Shown here in pieces: positions 9,201 through 15,799 of a stretch of 36,495 nucleotides of DNA. This stretch comes from SG8-4 sp964562575 (GTDB lineage Bacteria; Planctomycetota; Phycisphaerae; Sedimentisphaerales; Anaerobacaceae), in contig CAZLTY010000009.1 in assembly GCA_964562575.1 (NCBI GenBank), positions 1 to 36,495 of the forward strand. The letters run 5' to 3'. A program made the position numbers and the translations under genes. The notes under the pieces are model-generated. The model saw only the letters and a list, made by a program, of their open reading frames with translations, made no database searches and was not told where the DNA came from. Position 1 is the stretch's first letter. The number at the start of each line of letters is the position of its first letter.

Positions 9201-9683
9201 CTCGCCGGATTCGGCAATCAGTCGCCTCACAAAGAAAGCCCGCTGAATCAGCAATGCAGCCATGATTAATATGGCAGCCAACCATGCCAGAAAAGCACAT
9301 CCTTGCCATGTCATAGACGACGCCGGCACAGTGGTTTCAGTAGATGAAACGGCTGGCGATTTCAGGCTGGCCAACGTAGACGTCGCAATTGGCATGTCGG
9401 TCGGCGACGATATCGCCAGGGGTTCTTCGGGCATCACGCTGTGCAACTCGTCACCGAACCAATATGCAGGGCTTGTGGGCGATGAAAGCGTCGTCGGGAG
9501 GACTAATTTCACCAGGACTATCATCCATATCCAGTATCGAAACACCGCCTTCACTCTCTTGCGAAGAATCAGATCCAGCCCCAATAAAACAACGATCAGT
9601 ACGCTGGACTGGACCAGCATTGGCAGAGCAAAGTTGACAAAAGCATCTCCCATCGAATTGACTTGTTCCAAAATCGCATCCAT
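6243..9683 (-). CDS. BlaR1-like M56 metallopeptidase with about 24 C-terminal ankyrin repeats
   Basis: A 1146-residue membrane protein. Residues 1-350 form the M56/BlaR1 core: membrane helices near 20-40, 48-63 and 130-147, the zinc motif HELAH at 225-229, a downstream EQAVDE at 266-271 that would supply the third ligand, and a last helix at about 334-350 (LGIGGLLTVIILSAALLP). From about 374 to the end there are about 24 ankyrin repeats (TPLHLAA, GHKDTVEFLI, GADIN style), some irregular. In BlaR1 the segment after the last helix is an extracytoplasmic penicillin-binding sensor; by topology the ankyrin array should sit there instead. It follows the BlaI-type repressor gene by 52 bases with a GGAGG ribosome-binding site. 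Inference: ligand or protein binding to the array triggers cleavage of the repressor. No beta-lactamase gene is nearby. Confidence 0.9.
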   Translation of the reverse strand: MDAILEQVNSMGDAFVNFALPMLVQSSVLIVVLLGLDLILRKRVKAVFRYWIWMIVLVKLVLPTTLSSPTSPAYWFGDELHSVMPEEPLAISSPTDMPIATSTLASLKSPAVSSTETTVPASSMTWQGCAFLAWLAAILIMAALLIQRAFFVRRLIAESGEASDAIMNTLERAREQMGIGKKIALRLSTSAVSPSVCGLLRPTILIPKGLPDEINPRHLKSILLHELAHIKRADLWVNSIQAIVQIIYIYNPLLWVANAIIRKVREQAVDEMVLVTMGDQAEEYPRTLVNISKLAFGSPALSLRLTGVVESRKALIGRIKHITSHPFPSSAKLGIGGLLTVIILSAALLPMARAEKSSEPNADVATEDKEVSAKSLHEATADGDLEQIKLLLAKGSGIDTRSEKGMTPLHLAAREGHKDTVEFLITRGADINVHGGGAKPVWFAMKSGHRDVVELLIQKGAKVLPMKLAACFGDTERVSKLIREGADVNAKGAGKGRTALHWAVAHGHKDTAELLIKNGANVSGRADTGWTPLHVAAQHEQKEMVELLIAHDANVTAKGKGGYTPLSPVTWGKNPVAVAIAALLIDAGADMYAETNWGESPVVEAVEYNKVELVELFIDKGMDPNRPDSGGWKPLHWAAYKGSKEVMQLLLSKGADVNCKDKDGITPIQLAINHSGSVRTEVVRLLASHGAEIPSIHLVAYLGDIEKVKALINGGADINARWSRFGTPLRTAAAGDQKDVAELLIANGADVSIKDGNGRTPLFWAVQNGRSNMVEMLLAHGADVNGRNRGGNDTALWMACAQGNFEMAEFLLAKGADIQAENDGGWTPLHVATYTGRTKVVELLLSKGAKLTPRSNINETPLHLSIKGGRKEILDVLLKHGADIHAKRKGFTPIVMAMSAGQNEMIRLLIERGAEHSPPHIDAYFGELRKVEEFLDKGGDIHLRNPGGQILLHIAICGSRTDVVKFLLDKGSNVNLQDNFGWSALHWACRKGQLQLVKDLLARGADLDIQDSTGRIPTYWAVLHNYRDITRLTLDKGADVNSKDHHRQTPLHGASYHGGIDMIGLLLSKGAEVNAKAAVNAPFDSGGRTPLHRACQQGHIEAVKLLLDKGADVNATKSNGETVLDLAKKHGHLKIIELLRKHGAKE

Positions 9684-9735
9684 AATGTTACCTCCGTCAA
9701 TCAGTAGGTTGTTAACAGTAATCTTTGCAACAGGA

Positions 9736-10140
9736 CTATTTCGCCTTTTTTGAAGCGGACTTTCTGCGTTTGCGGCTCTTTATCAGATTCTCCAACTGAC
9801 TGTACTCCTGTTCCGACAACTCGTCGTTCTCTATCAAGAACTGCATCATCGGGGTCAACGTCCCGTCGAATGCCCTGGTGACAGTTTTCATGATTTCGCC
9901 TCTTCTGGCCTGGGATTGAGTCACCGCCGAACTGTACAGATAGAGATTGCGTATCCTCTGCGTCTTCAGCAGGCCCTTCTTGACCATGCGATCCATCATA
10001 GTCTTGACCGTTGTGTAGGCCCACCCCTTCTTGCCCTGAAGTTCTTCCTGAACGGTCGGGGCGGCACAGGGCTCGAGATTCCACACGACGCGCAGTATCG
10101 CCCACTCACTGTCGAAAAGTTCCAAATCTTTCTTTGACAT
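9736..10140 (-). CDS. BlaI/MecI-type transcriptional repressor
   Basis: A 134-residue winged-helix repressor, close to the 120-130 of BlaI/MecI. The family pattern is clear: LFDSEWAILRVVWNLEP at the N-terminus, the recognition region GWAYTTVKTMMDRMVKKGLL, a wing (RNLYLYSSAVTQSQ), and a C-terminal dimerisation part ending in a lysine/arginine-rich tail. I chose ATG 10140 because GGAG lies 9 bases upstream and the protein then begins like the family; the same frame is open much further upstream but that part is the shadow of another gene. It precedes the M56-ankyrin gene in the same transcript, the standard BlaI-BlaR pairing, and should be inactivated by that protease. Its own promoter contains a dyad suited to autorepression. 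The wider regulon is unknown. Confidence 0.93.
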   Translation of the reverse strand: MSKKDLELFDSEWAILRVVWNLEPCAAPTVQEELQGKKGWAYTTVKTMMDRMVKKGLLKTQRIRNLYLYSSAVTQSQARRGEIMKTVTRAFDGTLTPMMQFLIENDELSEQEYSQLENLIKSRKRRKSASKKAK

Positions 10141-10169
10141 CTTTGGCTCCTTAATATCTATCCGAGTGA

Positions 10170-10198
10170 ACATTACTCTACTCAAGTAGATATGGCAA
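10170..10198 (-). promoter_or_regulatory. Autoregulated promoter with BlaI-type operator
   Basis: On the minus strand TTGCCA (10198-10193) and TAATGT (10175-10170) are exactly 17 bases apart. The spacer contains the dyad TCTACTTGAGTAGA (10190-10177), 6-base arms around a TG centre, so a bound repressor dimer would block RNA polymerase. A second, looser pair of TAGATAT half-sites (10187-10193 and 10154-10160) flanks the region. The ATG of the repressor is 29 bases downstream of the -10. The arrangement matches autoregulation known for BlaI/MecI systems, although the half-site is not the staphylococcal sequence. Confidence 0.7.
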
Positions 10199-10267
10199 GA
10201 AGAAAAATGAAATTTTTTCAGTTTTTTTAACGGTTCTCTCGGAGTGGCACGGATTAGCAGGCCGCGA

Positions 10268-11032
10268 TCATTTCTGAGCCAATTTCCTGGCTTTCTTCTC
10301 GGCGGCTTTTTCCTTGGCTTTTTTGAACTGGTCGGGGCTTTTCTTTTTCTTATCCGGCTGGGACTGCTTGGCATCCTGCTTGGACGCCCGCTGGAATTCC
10401 TTCTTCTCGACAGCCAGTCTCTGCTTCTCGGCTTTTTGCCACAATTTATCCATCTTCTCTGCCGTGAGCCCGCCATTGTCAGCGGAACTGCTGCGCCCGA
10501 CCTGGACCATCTTCGGCGGCCTTCGCGCAGGACTGCCGGCCCGGGCCGGCAGCCTGCTGCTTCGGCTTGTGCGGCGGGACCCGGCCGACTCCGGCTGGCC
10601 CGTCGCCTGGAGCGGGGCGAAGATTTTCTCTCTGCCCTGCCATTCGACCCTGACCTGTGTGGCCTCGACCGCAACGATCCGTGCATCCTGCACTCTGTCG
10701 CCGACCTTGTACCATTTGCCGCCTATCAGGGCCTCGTCGCCCAGTATTCCCGATACGGAAGTCACAGGATGTCGCTTCGGCACAGACGGCGAGAATAGAT
10801 TTGCCTTCTTCAAATCGTCCGCAACTGCGCAGGATTTGGCCACGACTTCCCTTATCCCTTTGTCGTTCGAGCCACTCAGCACGGTAGCCCTTTTTACGAG
10901 ATTCTCAGCTTTGGCCGAGACCGCGAAGAAGCTTGTCGCCTTGACCAGAATCAAAACGGCACAAACAGCCGAGGCTCCCAGCAACACCAGCGCAATCACT
11001 TCTTTCTTCGATCCAGGATAGTCAAGTTTCAT
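10268..11032 (-). CDS. Single-pass membrane protein with GspC/PilP-like segment and lysine-rich tail
   Basis: A 254-residue protein I do not recognise with confidence. Residues 11-35 form one hydrophobic helix (VIALVLLGASAVCAVLILV) after a short charged N-terminus. At about 75-143 there is NLFSPSVPKR, then VSGILGDEALIGGKWYKVGD and VRVEWQGREKIFAPL, a pattern like the homology region of GspC or PilP: a short beta domain that describes an internal value and a pH-like 'product key' is absent. The rest, about 150-254, is low complexity, first R/S/P-rich and then a K/E/Q-rich helix that may form a coiled coil. It ends 127 bases before the repressor gene, which has its own promoter, so the two need not be one operon. 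A role in pilus or type II secretion assembly is only a possibility. Confidence 0.6.
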   Translation of the reverse strand: MKLDYPGSKKEVIALVLLGASAVCAVLILVKATSFFAVSAKAENLVKRATVLSGSNDKGIREVVAKSCAVADDLKKANLFSPSVPKRHPVTSVSGILGDEALIGGKWYKVGDRVQDARIVAVEATQVRVEWQGREKIFAPLQATGQPESAGSRRTSRSSRLPARAGSPARRPPKMVQVGRSSSADNGGLTAEKMDKLWQKAEKQRLAVEKKEFQRASKQDAKQSQPDKKKKSPDQFKKAKEKAAEKKARKLAQK

Positions 11033-11354
11033 ATACTTCTACTTTCGGCCCCAATCTGACAAAAGTTCACCGGCTACAACTATCAGTCGGATTGCCTGCC
11101 AAGATACCGAATCTTGCCCCCGATTGCAACGCTTCTTCTGCAAACCGGTTACGTCATATGCCAACCGCTGCGGCGAACGACCTCTGGCTTCCCGCAAGCG
11201 GTGTTTCATAGAAGATCTCCAACAACTGTCATTGCCGGCCTCTTTTCTTCTGTTGAACTATACACTCTTGTGCGCTATAATCACCCGGTCAGTTAAGGCT
11301 AAGTTTCCAGTCAATTGGAATCTGAGACTATTCGTCCGAAGGACAACAACGCAT
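11033..11354. other. Intergenic region upstream of the succinate operon
   Basis: This 322-base stretch separates two divergent transcription units. Apart from the promoter described separately, I see no gene, repeat copy or stable terminator in it. A reading frame in phase with sdhC is open from 11124, but the residues it would add do not resemble any cytochrome b anchor. Confidence 0.6.
11253..11281 (+). promoter_or_regulatory. Sigma70-type promoter of the sdh operon
   Basis: TTGAAC (11253-11258) and a perfect TATAAT (11276-11281) are 17 bases apart, about 73 bases upstream of the sdhC start and facing the operon. It is the best-matching promoter in the window. Confidence 0.6.
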
Positions 11355-11657
11355 ATGACTACGTGGCTCATCCACCGGATTTCAGGACTCATTATGATCG
11401 GCTTGTTCGCCCTCAAGTTCGTCACTGCCTTCTATCTGCTGGGTGACGATAAGCCATCATGGGCCGTGTTCCTTCACCGCCATCCTGCGGTTGACATCTC
11501 ATTGATCTTCCTGATCTCATTTCATATTTGTTTCGGTCTTAAGAACATTCTGTTCGAGATCGGATTTCGAAGAGAGAAATTTCTCGTCTATGCGGCCTCG
11601 GCCGTGGCGATAGCGTTAAGCATCGCCGGCGCGATTGTCTATGTGAGGATGACCTGA
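11355..11657 (+). CDS. sdhC: Succinate dehydrogenase cytochrome b/membrane anchor subunit
   Basis: A 100-residue, three-helix membrane protein. It opens with TTWLIHRISGL, the HR-x-S/T-G signature of SdhC that lines the quinone site, and carries a likely haem histidine in ISFHICFGLKN in the second helix. Helices lie at about 10-30, 47-68 and 75-96. It should anchor the SdhAB dimer to the membrane and pass electrons to quinone. The length suggests that one subunit, or a homodimer, replaces the usual SdhC/SdhD pair; no separate sdhD is present. I start at ATG 11355, directly before the signature, because upstream residues in the same frame look non-coding. sdhA begins 8 bases after its stop. Confidence 0.8.
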   Translation: MTTWLIHRISGLIMIGLFALKFVTAFYLLGDDKPSWAVFLHRHPAVDISLIFLISFHICFGLKNILFEIGFRREKFLVYAASAVAIALSIAGAIVYVRMT

Positions 11658-11665
11658 GAGCTGTT

Positions 11666-13351
11666 ATGGCGACATGGGATGTAGTCATTGTTGGTGGCGG
11701 TTTGGCTGGGCTGCGTGCCGCTATCGCATTGAGGAGCCTGAGAGTAGCAGTTCTTTCGAGAGTTCATCCTCTTCGTTCCCACAGTCTCGCCGCACAGGGC
11801 GGGATCAATGCCGCCCTAAAGAATATGCCCGTAGCGGCCGACGAATCGGATGAGAAGCATACCTACGACACTATCAAAGGAAGCGATTTTCTGGCAGACC
11901 AGATTGCGGCAGCGACTCTCTGTGAACAGGCACCGCACACCATATATGAAATGGAACACTGGGGCACCCCATTTAGCCGGCTTGACGACGGACGAATAGC
12001 ACAACGACCGTTCGGAGGTACTGAAGTTCCCCGCACCTGCTATGCCGCGGACCGCACAGGGCATCATCTGCTCCAGACATTGTACGCCCAGGTGAGAAGG
12101 CACGATATCACCGTCTTTGAAGAATTTGTGGCCCTGAGCCTGGTCCAGGCCGATGGCCGTGTCCACGGTGTGGTCGGCATTGATCTGGCCGCCGGTTCGA
12201 TCGTAAAATTCGCCGCCAGATCGGTCTTGTTTGCTACCGGCGGTTACGGGCGCGTCTTTCGCAACTCAACCAACGCTTTGATAAATACCGGCAGCGGCAT
12301 TGCCATTGCGTATCGAGCAGGTGTGCCGATCAAAGACCTTGAATTTGTCCAGTTTCACCCGACCACGCTGTCTGGCACCAACATTCTGATTACAGAAGGT
12401 GCCCGAGGTGAAGGCGGTTATCTGAAGAATGCCGCCGGCGACCGGTTCATGTCCGAGTATGCGCCGAAGCTGATGGAGCTGGCGCCGCGTGACATCGTGG
12501 CGCGCGCGATCACGACAGAAATCAGCGCCGGAAGAGGATTCCCGGGCGGTTACGTGGAACTTGATCTGCGGCATTTGGGTCACGATCGAATTCATGAGCG
12601 CCTGCCTGGCATATGGGAGATAGCTCGCGATTTCGCCCGGATCGATGCGTGCGAAACCGCGCTGCCGGTATTGCCGGGTCAACATTATTCGATGGGCGGG
12701 ATTGATGTGGATATCGAAGGGCGCAGCGCTGTACGTGGTTTCTTTGCCTGTGGTGAATGCGCGTGCGTGTCTGTTCACGGCGCGAACCGTCTGGGGGGCA
12801 ATTCGCTGCTCGAGACCCTGGTGTTTGGCAGGCTGACCGGTGAGGCAGTGTCACGGTTCCTCGCAGAACCCGACAGCGATATTGAACATGCGGCCATCGC
12901 GCGTGCAACAGCGCAGATCATTGACCAGATCGACCGTTTGGCTCGCGGCACCTTGAACGCTGCCGGCATCCGGGATCGTATGCGTGACGTATTGTCCGAC
13001 GATGTGGGTGTATTCCGGGAGGAAGAAGGCCTTATCTCCGCAAGGGACCGCATCCGTCAACTGGCGGACGATGCGGTGCGAGTCAAAACAGATTCTTCAA
13101 CGTTGCGGTTCAATGGAGGTCTTATCACTGCATTGGAACTGCCGATGATGATTGATCTGGCAATGATCATTTGTGAAGGTGCTCTCGGGCGAACGGAATC
13201 TCGTGGTTCGCATTTTCGAACCGACCACGCATCGCGCAATGACCAGATCTGGCTGAAACATACCATCGCTAGCAGAGGTTCGGATGGACCGCAACTGGAG
13301 TATCGCGATGTTGATTTGTCAAAATACGAGCCTAAAGAAAGAAAATACTAG
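11666..13351 (+). CDS. sdhA: Succinate dehydrogenase / fumarate reductase flavoprotein subunit
   Basis: A 561-residue flavoprotein. The FAD dinucleotide fold is GGGLAG at 10-15; H39 in RSHSLAAQGGINAAL is the residue expected to bind FAD covalently; QFHPTTL and EGARGEGGYLKNAAGDRFM are substrate-site motifs; QHYSMGGIDVD and GECACVSVHGANRLGGNSLL complete the C-terminal flavin domain. It oxidises succinate to fumarate, or the reverse, on the cytoplasmic side. Its stop overlaps the GTG start of sdhB by one base. The direction cannot be read from sequence, but the Rieske/cytochrome b genes and dicarboxylate carrier that follow favour succinate oxidation. Confidence 0.95.
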   Translation: MATWDVVIVGGGLAGLRAAIALRSLRVAVLSRVHPLRSHSLAAQGGINAALKNMPVAADESDEKHTYDTIKGSDFLADQIAAATLCEQAPHTIYEMEHWGTPFSRLDDGRIAQRPFGGTEVPRTCYAADRTGHHLLQTLYAQVRRHDITVFEEFVALSLVQADGRVHGVVGIDLAAGSIVKFAARSVLFATGGYGRVFRNSTNALINTGSGIAIAYRAGVPIKDLEFVQFHPTTLSGTNILITEGARGEGGYLKNAAGDRFMSEYAPKLMELAPRDIVARAITTEISAGRGFPGGYVELDLRHLGHDRIHERLPGIWEIARDFARIDACETALPVLPGQHYSMGGIDVDIEGRSAVRGFFACGECACVSVHGANRLGGNSLLETLVFGRLTGEAVSRFLAEPDSDIEHAAIARATAQIIDQIDRLARGTLNAAGIRDRMRDVLSDDVGVFREEEGLISARDRIRQLADDAVRVKTDSSTLRFNGGLITALELPMMIDLAMIICEGALGRTESRGSHFRTDHASRNDQIWLKHTIASRGSDGPQLEYRDVDLSKYEPKERKY

Positions 13352-14067
13352 TGACAAAGAGCTTAATACATGTCCTTCGGAGTGATGAAACCGACAGCGC
13401 TGAGCCGGCGTTCGCCTCGTTCGCGGTGCACCATGATGAGGATATGACAGTGCTCGCCGCGCTGCTCTGGATCCAGGATAATCTGGACGGTACGCTCGCA
13501 TTGCGTTACTCCTGCAGAGGGGCTGTATGTGGATCGTGTGCTATGGTCATAAACGGCGACATAGCTCTTGCATGCCGGATACATCTGCGGAACCTGCCGG
13601 CTGAGGTGTTCGTCGAGCCATTGCCTAATTTGCCGATTCAAAAAGACCTCGTTGTTGATATGACACGGTTCTGGGACAGTTGGGCTCGGGTAAAACCCTA
13701 TCTGATCCGATTCGATGACATGGGCGAGAAGGAGACTCTTCAGACTCCGGCTCAGTTGGATCGTATCGAGCAGTTCATCAACTGTATGCTCTGTGCATGC
13801 TGTTACAGCGCATGCCCGCTCCAGCAGCGCAATCCTGAGTATATGGGGCCCGCTGCTCTGGCTGCTTTGGCACGATTTGAAAATGACAGTCGTGACCGGC
13901 GTGACCGTGATTCGTTGAAGGAAGCCTCGCACGACAGTGGTATCTGGGGATGTCGATTGGTGTTTCGTTGCATTGATGTCTGTCCGAGAAATGTGCGGCC
14001 TGCCGACGGTATTGCAGAGCTGCGCACCCGAGCGCTCAAAGATCTTATAGGGAGAAAGAAACGGTGA
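13351..14067 (+). CDS. sdhB: Succinate dehydrogenase / fumarate reductase iron-sulfur subunit
   Basis: A 238-residue subunit with a GTG start. The N-terminal plant-type [2Fe-2S] domain shows YSCRGAVCGSCAMVINGD with a later cysteine in ALAC. The C-terminal part carries CMLCACCYSACP and CRLVFRCIDVCP, which supply the cysteines for the [4Fe-4S] and [3Fe-4S] centres. It relays electrons from the flavin to the membrane anchor. It overlaps sdhA by one base and the Rieske gene by four (GTGA), so all are translated from one message. No unusual loss of cluster ligands was seen. Confidence 0.95.
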   Translation: MTKSLIHVLRSDETDSAEPAFASFAVHHDEDMTVLAALLWIQDNLDGTLALRYSCRGAVCGSCAMVINGDIALACRIHLRNLPAEVFVEPLPNLPIQKDLVVDMTRFWDSWARVKPYLIRFDDMGEKETLQTPAQLDRIEQFINCMLCACCYSACPLQQRNPEYMGPAALAALARFENDSRDRRDRDSLKEASHDSGIWGCRLVFRCIDVCPRNVRPADGIAELRTRALKDLIGRKKR

Positions 14068-14576
14068 CAGAGCGGCACATTCCCTACAGTCTGGTTGAAC
14101 GCCGCTCGTTTCTGGGTCGAATGAGCGCCATTGTAGGTGCAGGTCTCTTCGCCCAGATTGTCCTGCCGGTTTGGCGATATCTTTTCCCGGGAATGTCACG
14201 CGAGCCGGACAAAGTTGAGTTTACCGACGCTATGCTCGTGCAACTTGATGCACTTGAACCGGGAAGCTGTCTGCGGTTTCAATGGGGCGGCGTCCCGGGT
14301 CTTGTCCTCCGGGCACGAGATGGAGAACTCAGAGTTTTCAAAGGGGTGTGCACTCATGCTGACTGCAATGTGGCGTGGCGATCCGAGACGAATGATTTCT
14401 TCTGTGCGTGTCACGAGGGTCGCTACGATGAATTCGGCAAGAACGTCGAAGGCCCACCGCCGCGGCCCCTGGCCAGATTGTTTGTCACTTTCGAGGGGAA
14501 CCTGGAAACCGGCATAACGGGACTGACCGTATGGCGCAACGAGTCGGTGCAGCAGAAAGAGGGGAAAGGTGCCTGA
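14064..14576 (+). CDS. Rieske [2Fe-2S] protein of a bc-type complex, Tat-exported
   Basis: A 170-residue Rieske protein. The N-terminus holds ERRSFLGRM, a twin-arginine motif followed by a hydrophobic stretch, so the folded protein would be exported and kept as a membrane anchor. The cluster ligands are in CTHADC and CACHEGRYD, the standard C-x-H and C-x2-H boxes with the bridging cysteines. Downstream PPPRPLARL matches the Pro loop of Rieske proteins. GTG at 14064 overlaps the sdhB stop and is preceded by GGGAGAAAG. It should take an electron from quinol bound to the cytochrome b encoded next. No cytochrome c1 or f gene follows, so the electron acceptor is unclear. Confidence 0.92.
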   Translation: MTERHIPYSLVERRSFLGRMSAIVGAGLFAQIVLPVWRYLFPGMSREPDKVEFTDAMLVQLDALEPGSCLRFQWGGVPGLVLRARDGELRVFKGVCTHADCNVAWRSETNDFFCACHEGRYDEFGKNVEGPPPRPLARLFVTFEGNLETGITGLTVWRNESVQQKEGKGA

Positions 14577-15799
14577 TGGATGGCGTGGAAAGATCTGCTG
14601 GAAAAGATCACTACAGGCCGACAGGATTGTTTCGGCTTCGCCGGCGACGGCGGCGGTGGACCCATTATCTGGGCTCCACTGCAATGTTCCTTCTGGCGTT
14701 GCAGGTAGTGACCGGCTTTCTGCTTCTGCTGCACTATCAGCCGAACACTCGGGATGCACATGATTCAGTTCGCGTCATCATGACGGACATACCGACCGGT
14801 TGGATAATCCGATCGCTGCACCATCGCTGCTCGCACCTGCTCATTCTTACGGTGATGCTGCATGCGCTCGATGTCTTGCTGGCCAAGACGTTCCGCAGGA
14901 AGCGTTCGCTCACCTACTACACGGGTGTTCTACTGCTGTTCTGCGTCTTGTTCATGGGATTCACAGGCTATCTGCTGCCCTGGGATACACTCTCGGTTGT
15001 GGCGACGGCAGTGGGGACAGGCCTTCCCAATGAAATCCCGCTGGTCGGCCCGCTGATAACGGAGTTCTTCCGAGGGGGTACGTCCATCGGAGCCCAGACG
15101 TTGCCGCGATTCTTCGGACTCCATATCAGCATTCTGCCGATGACCGTGGGGCTGATTCTCGGCTTTCACATCCTTTTCATAAGAAGTCACGGTATGCGCC
15201 GTCCGATAGGACCACAGGGAAAGCCGGTGCCGCTCTATCCTGATTTTGTTCTGCGGCAGACTCTGGTTTGCCTCTGGGTCTTTGCGATTTTGCTGACGGC
15301 GGCGATCCTGCTGCCTGCCGAGCTACGAGGCGAAGGAGACCCCATGGCGCCCGCGCCGGAAGGGATCAGGCCCGAATGGTATTTTCTCGCGGCCTTCGAG
15401 GCAATAAGACTCGGCGGCAATTTGACGTTTCTAACTGGCATCGGTGTCACGGCCGAGCTTCTGTCGCTGATTCTCCTCGGCGGCGCCATTGGCGTCTTTG
15501 CATTGATGCCGGTGCTCGACCGTAAAGGACGCGGCGGCGTTTGGAAATGGCTCGTCAGGGCCGCGGCCGTCACGTTCGTTGTGCTGACTCTGTATGCCAT
15601 GTTCAGATCGGCGCCCGAAGTCGAGTCCGCAGCCGACGTGACCAGCGTGACATCTGGACTGCGTGTGAGAGCGCTGGGATTTCTGGTGCCGTTCTGGTTG
15701 TCGGTAGTTACCTTCACGTGGATCCTAATATCCCAAATCCGCCTTCACGACCGGATCACCACATCGGGGCTGTCAAAACCTCTCGGCAAGGCACAATAA
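14576..15799 (+). CDS. Cytochrome b of a bc-type (Rieske/cytochrome b) complex
   Basis: A 407-residue polytopic protein with cytochrome b6-like and subunit IV-like parts in one chain. Haem-ligand histidines sit in LHHRCSHLLIL and VMLHALD on one helix and in FGLHISILP and GFHILFIRSHG on another. GYLLPWDTLS is the conserved b-type loop, and RPEWYF (the PEWY quinol-oxidation motif) lies near residue 265. The start ATG overlaps the Rieske stop by one base (TGATG) and follows AAAGG; an upstream in-frame ATG at 14531 lies inside the Rieske gene and is unlikely. It should carry the quinol-oxidising site together with the Rieske protein. Its place directly after sdhB is unusual. Confidence 0.92.
   Translation: MDGVERSAGKDHYRPTGLFRLRRRRRRWTHYLGSTAMFLLALQVVTGFLLLLHYQPNTRDAHDSVRVIMTDIPTGWIIRSLHHRCSHLLILTVMLHALDVLLAKTFRRKRSLTYYTGVLLLFCVLFMGFTGYLLPWDTLSVVATAVGTGLPNEIPLVGPLITEFFRGGTSIGAQTLPRFFGLHISILPMTVGLILGFHILFIRSHGMRRPIGPQGKPVPLYPDFVLRQTLVCLWVFAILLTAAILLPAELRGEGDPMAPAPEGIRPEWYFLAAFEAIRLGGNLTFLTGIGVTAELLSLILLGGAIGVFALMPVLDRKGRGGVWKWLVRAAAVTFVVLTLYAMFRSAPEVESAADVTSVTSGLRVRALGFLVPFWLSVVTFTWILISQIRLHDRITTSGLSKPLGKAQ

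Noticed and set aside
6243..9683. Beta-lactam resistance system
   Set aside because: The BlaR1 penicillin-binding domain is missing, replaced by ankyrin repeats, and there is no beta-lactamase or mecA-like gene in the window.
10205..10230. Rho-independent terminator in the T-rich tract near the BlaI promoter
   Set aside because: The poly-T/poly-A tracts are not preceded by a GC-rich hairpin on either strand; more likely an AT-rich promoter-upstream region.
9736..10686. Long 316-codon frame containing the repressor
   Set aside because: Residues before MSKKDLEL are a low-complexity R/S/P shadow of the gene at 10268-11032; the ribosome-binding site and family length both place the start at 10140.
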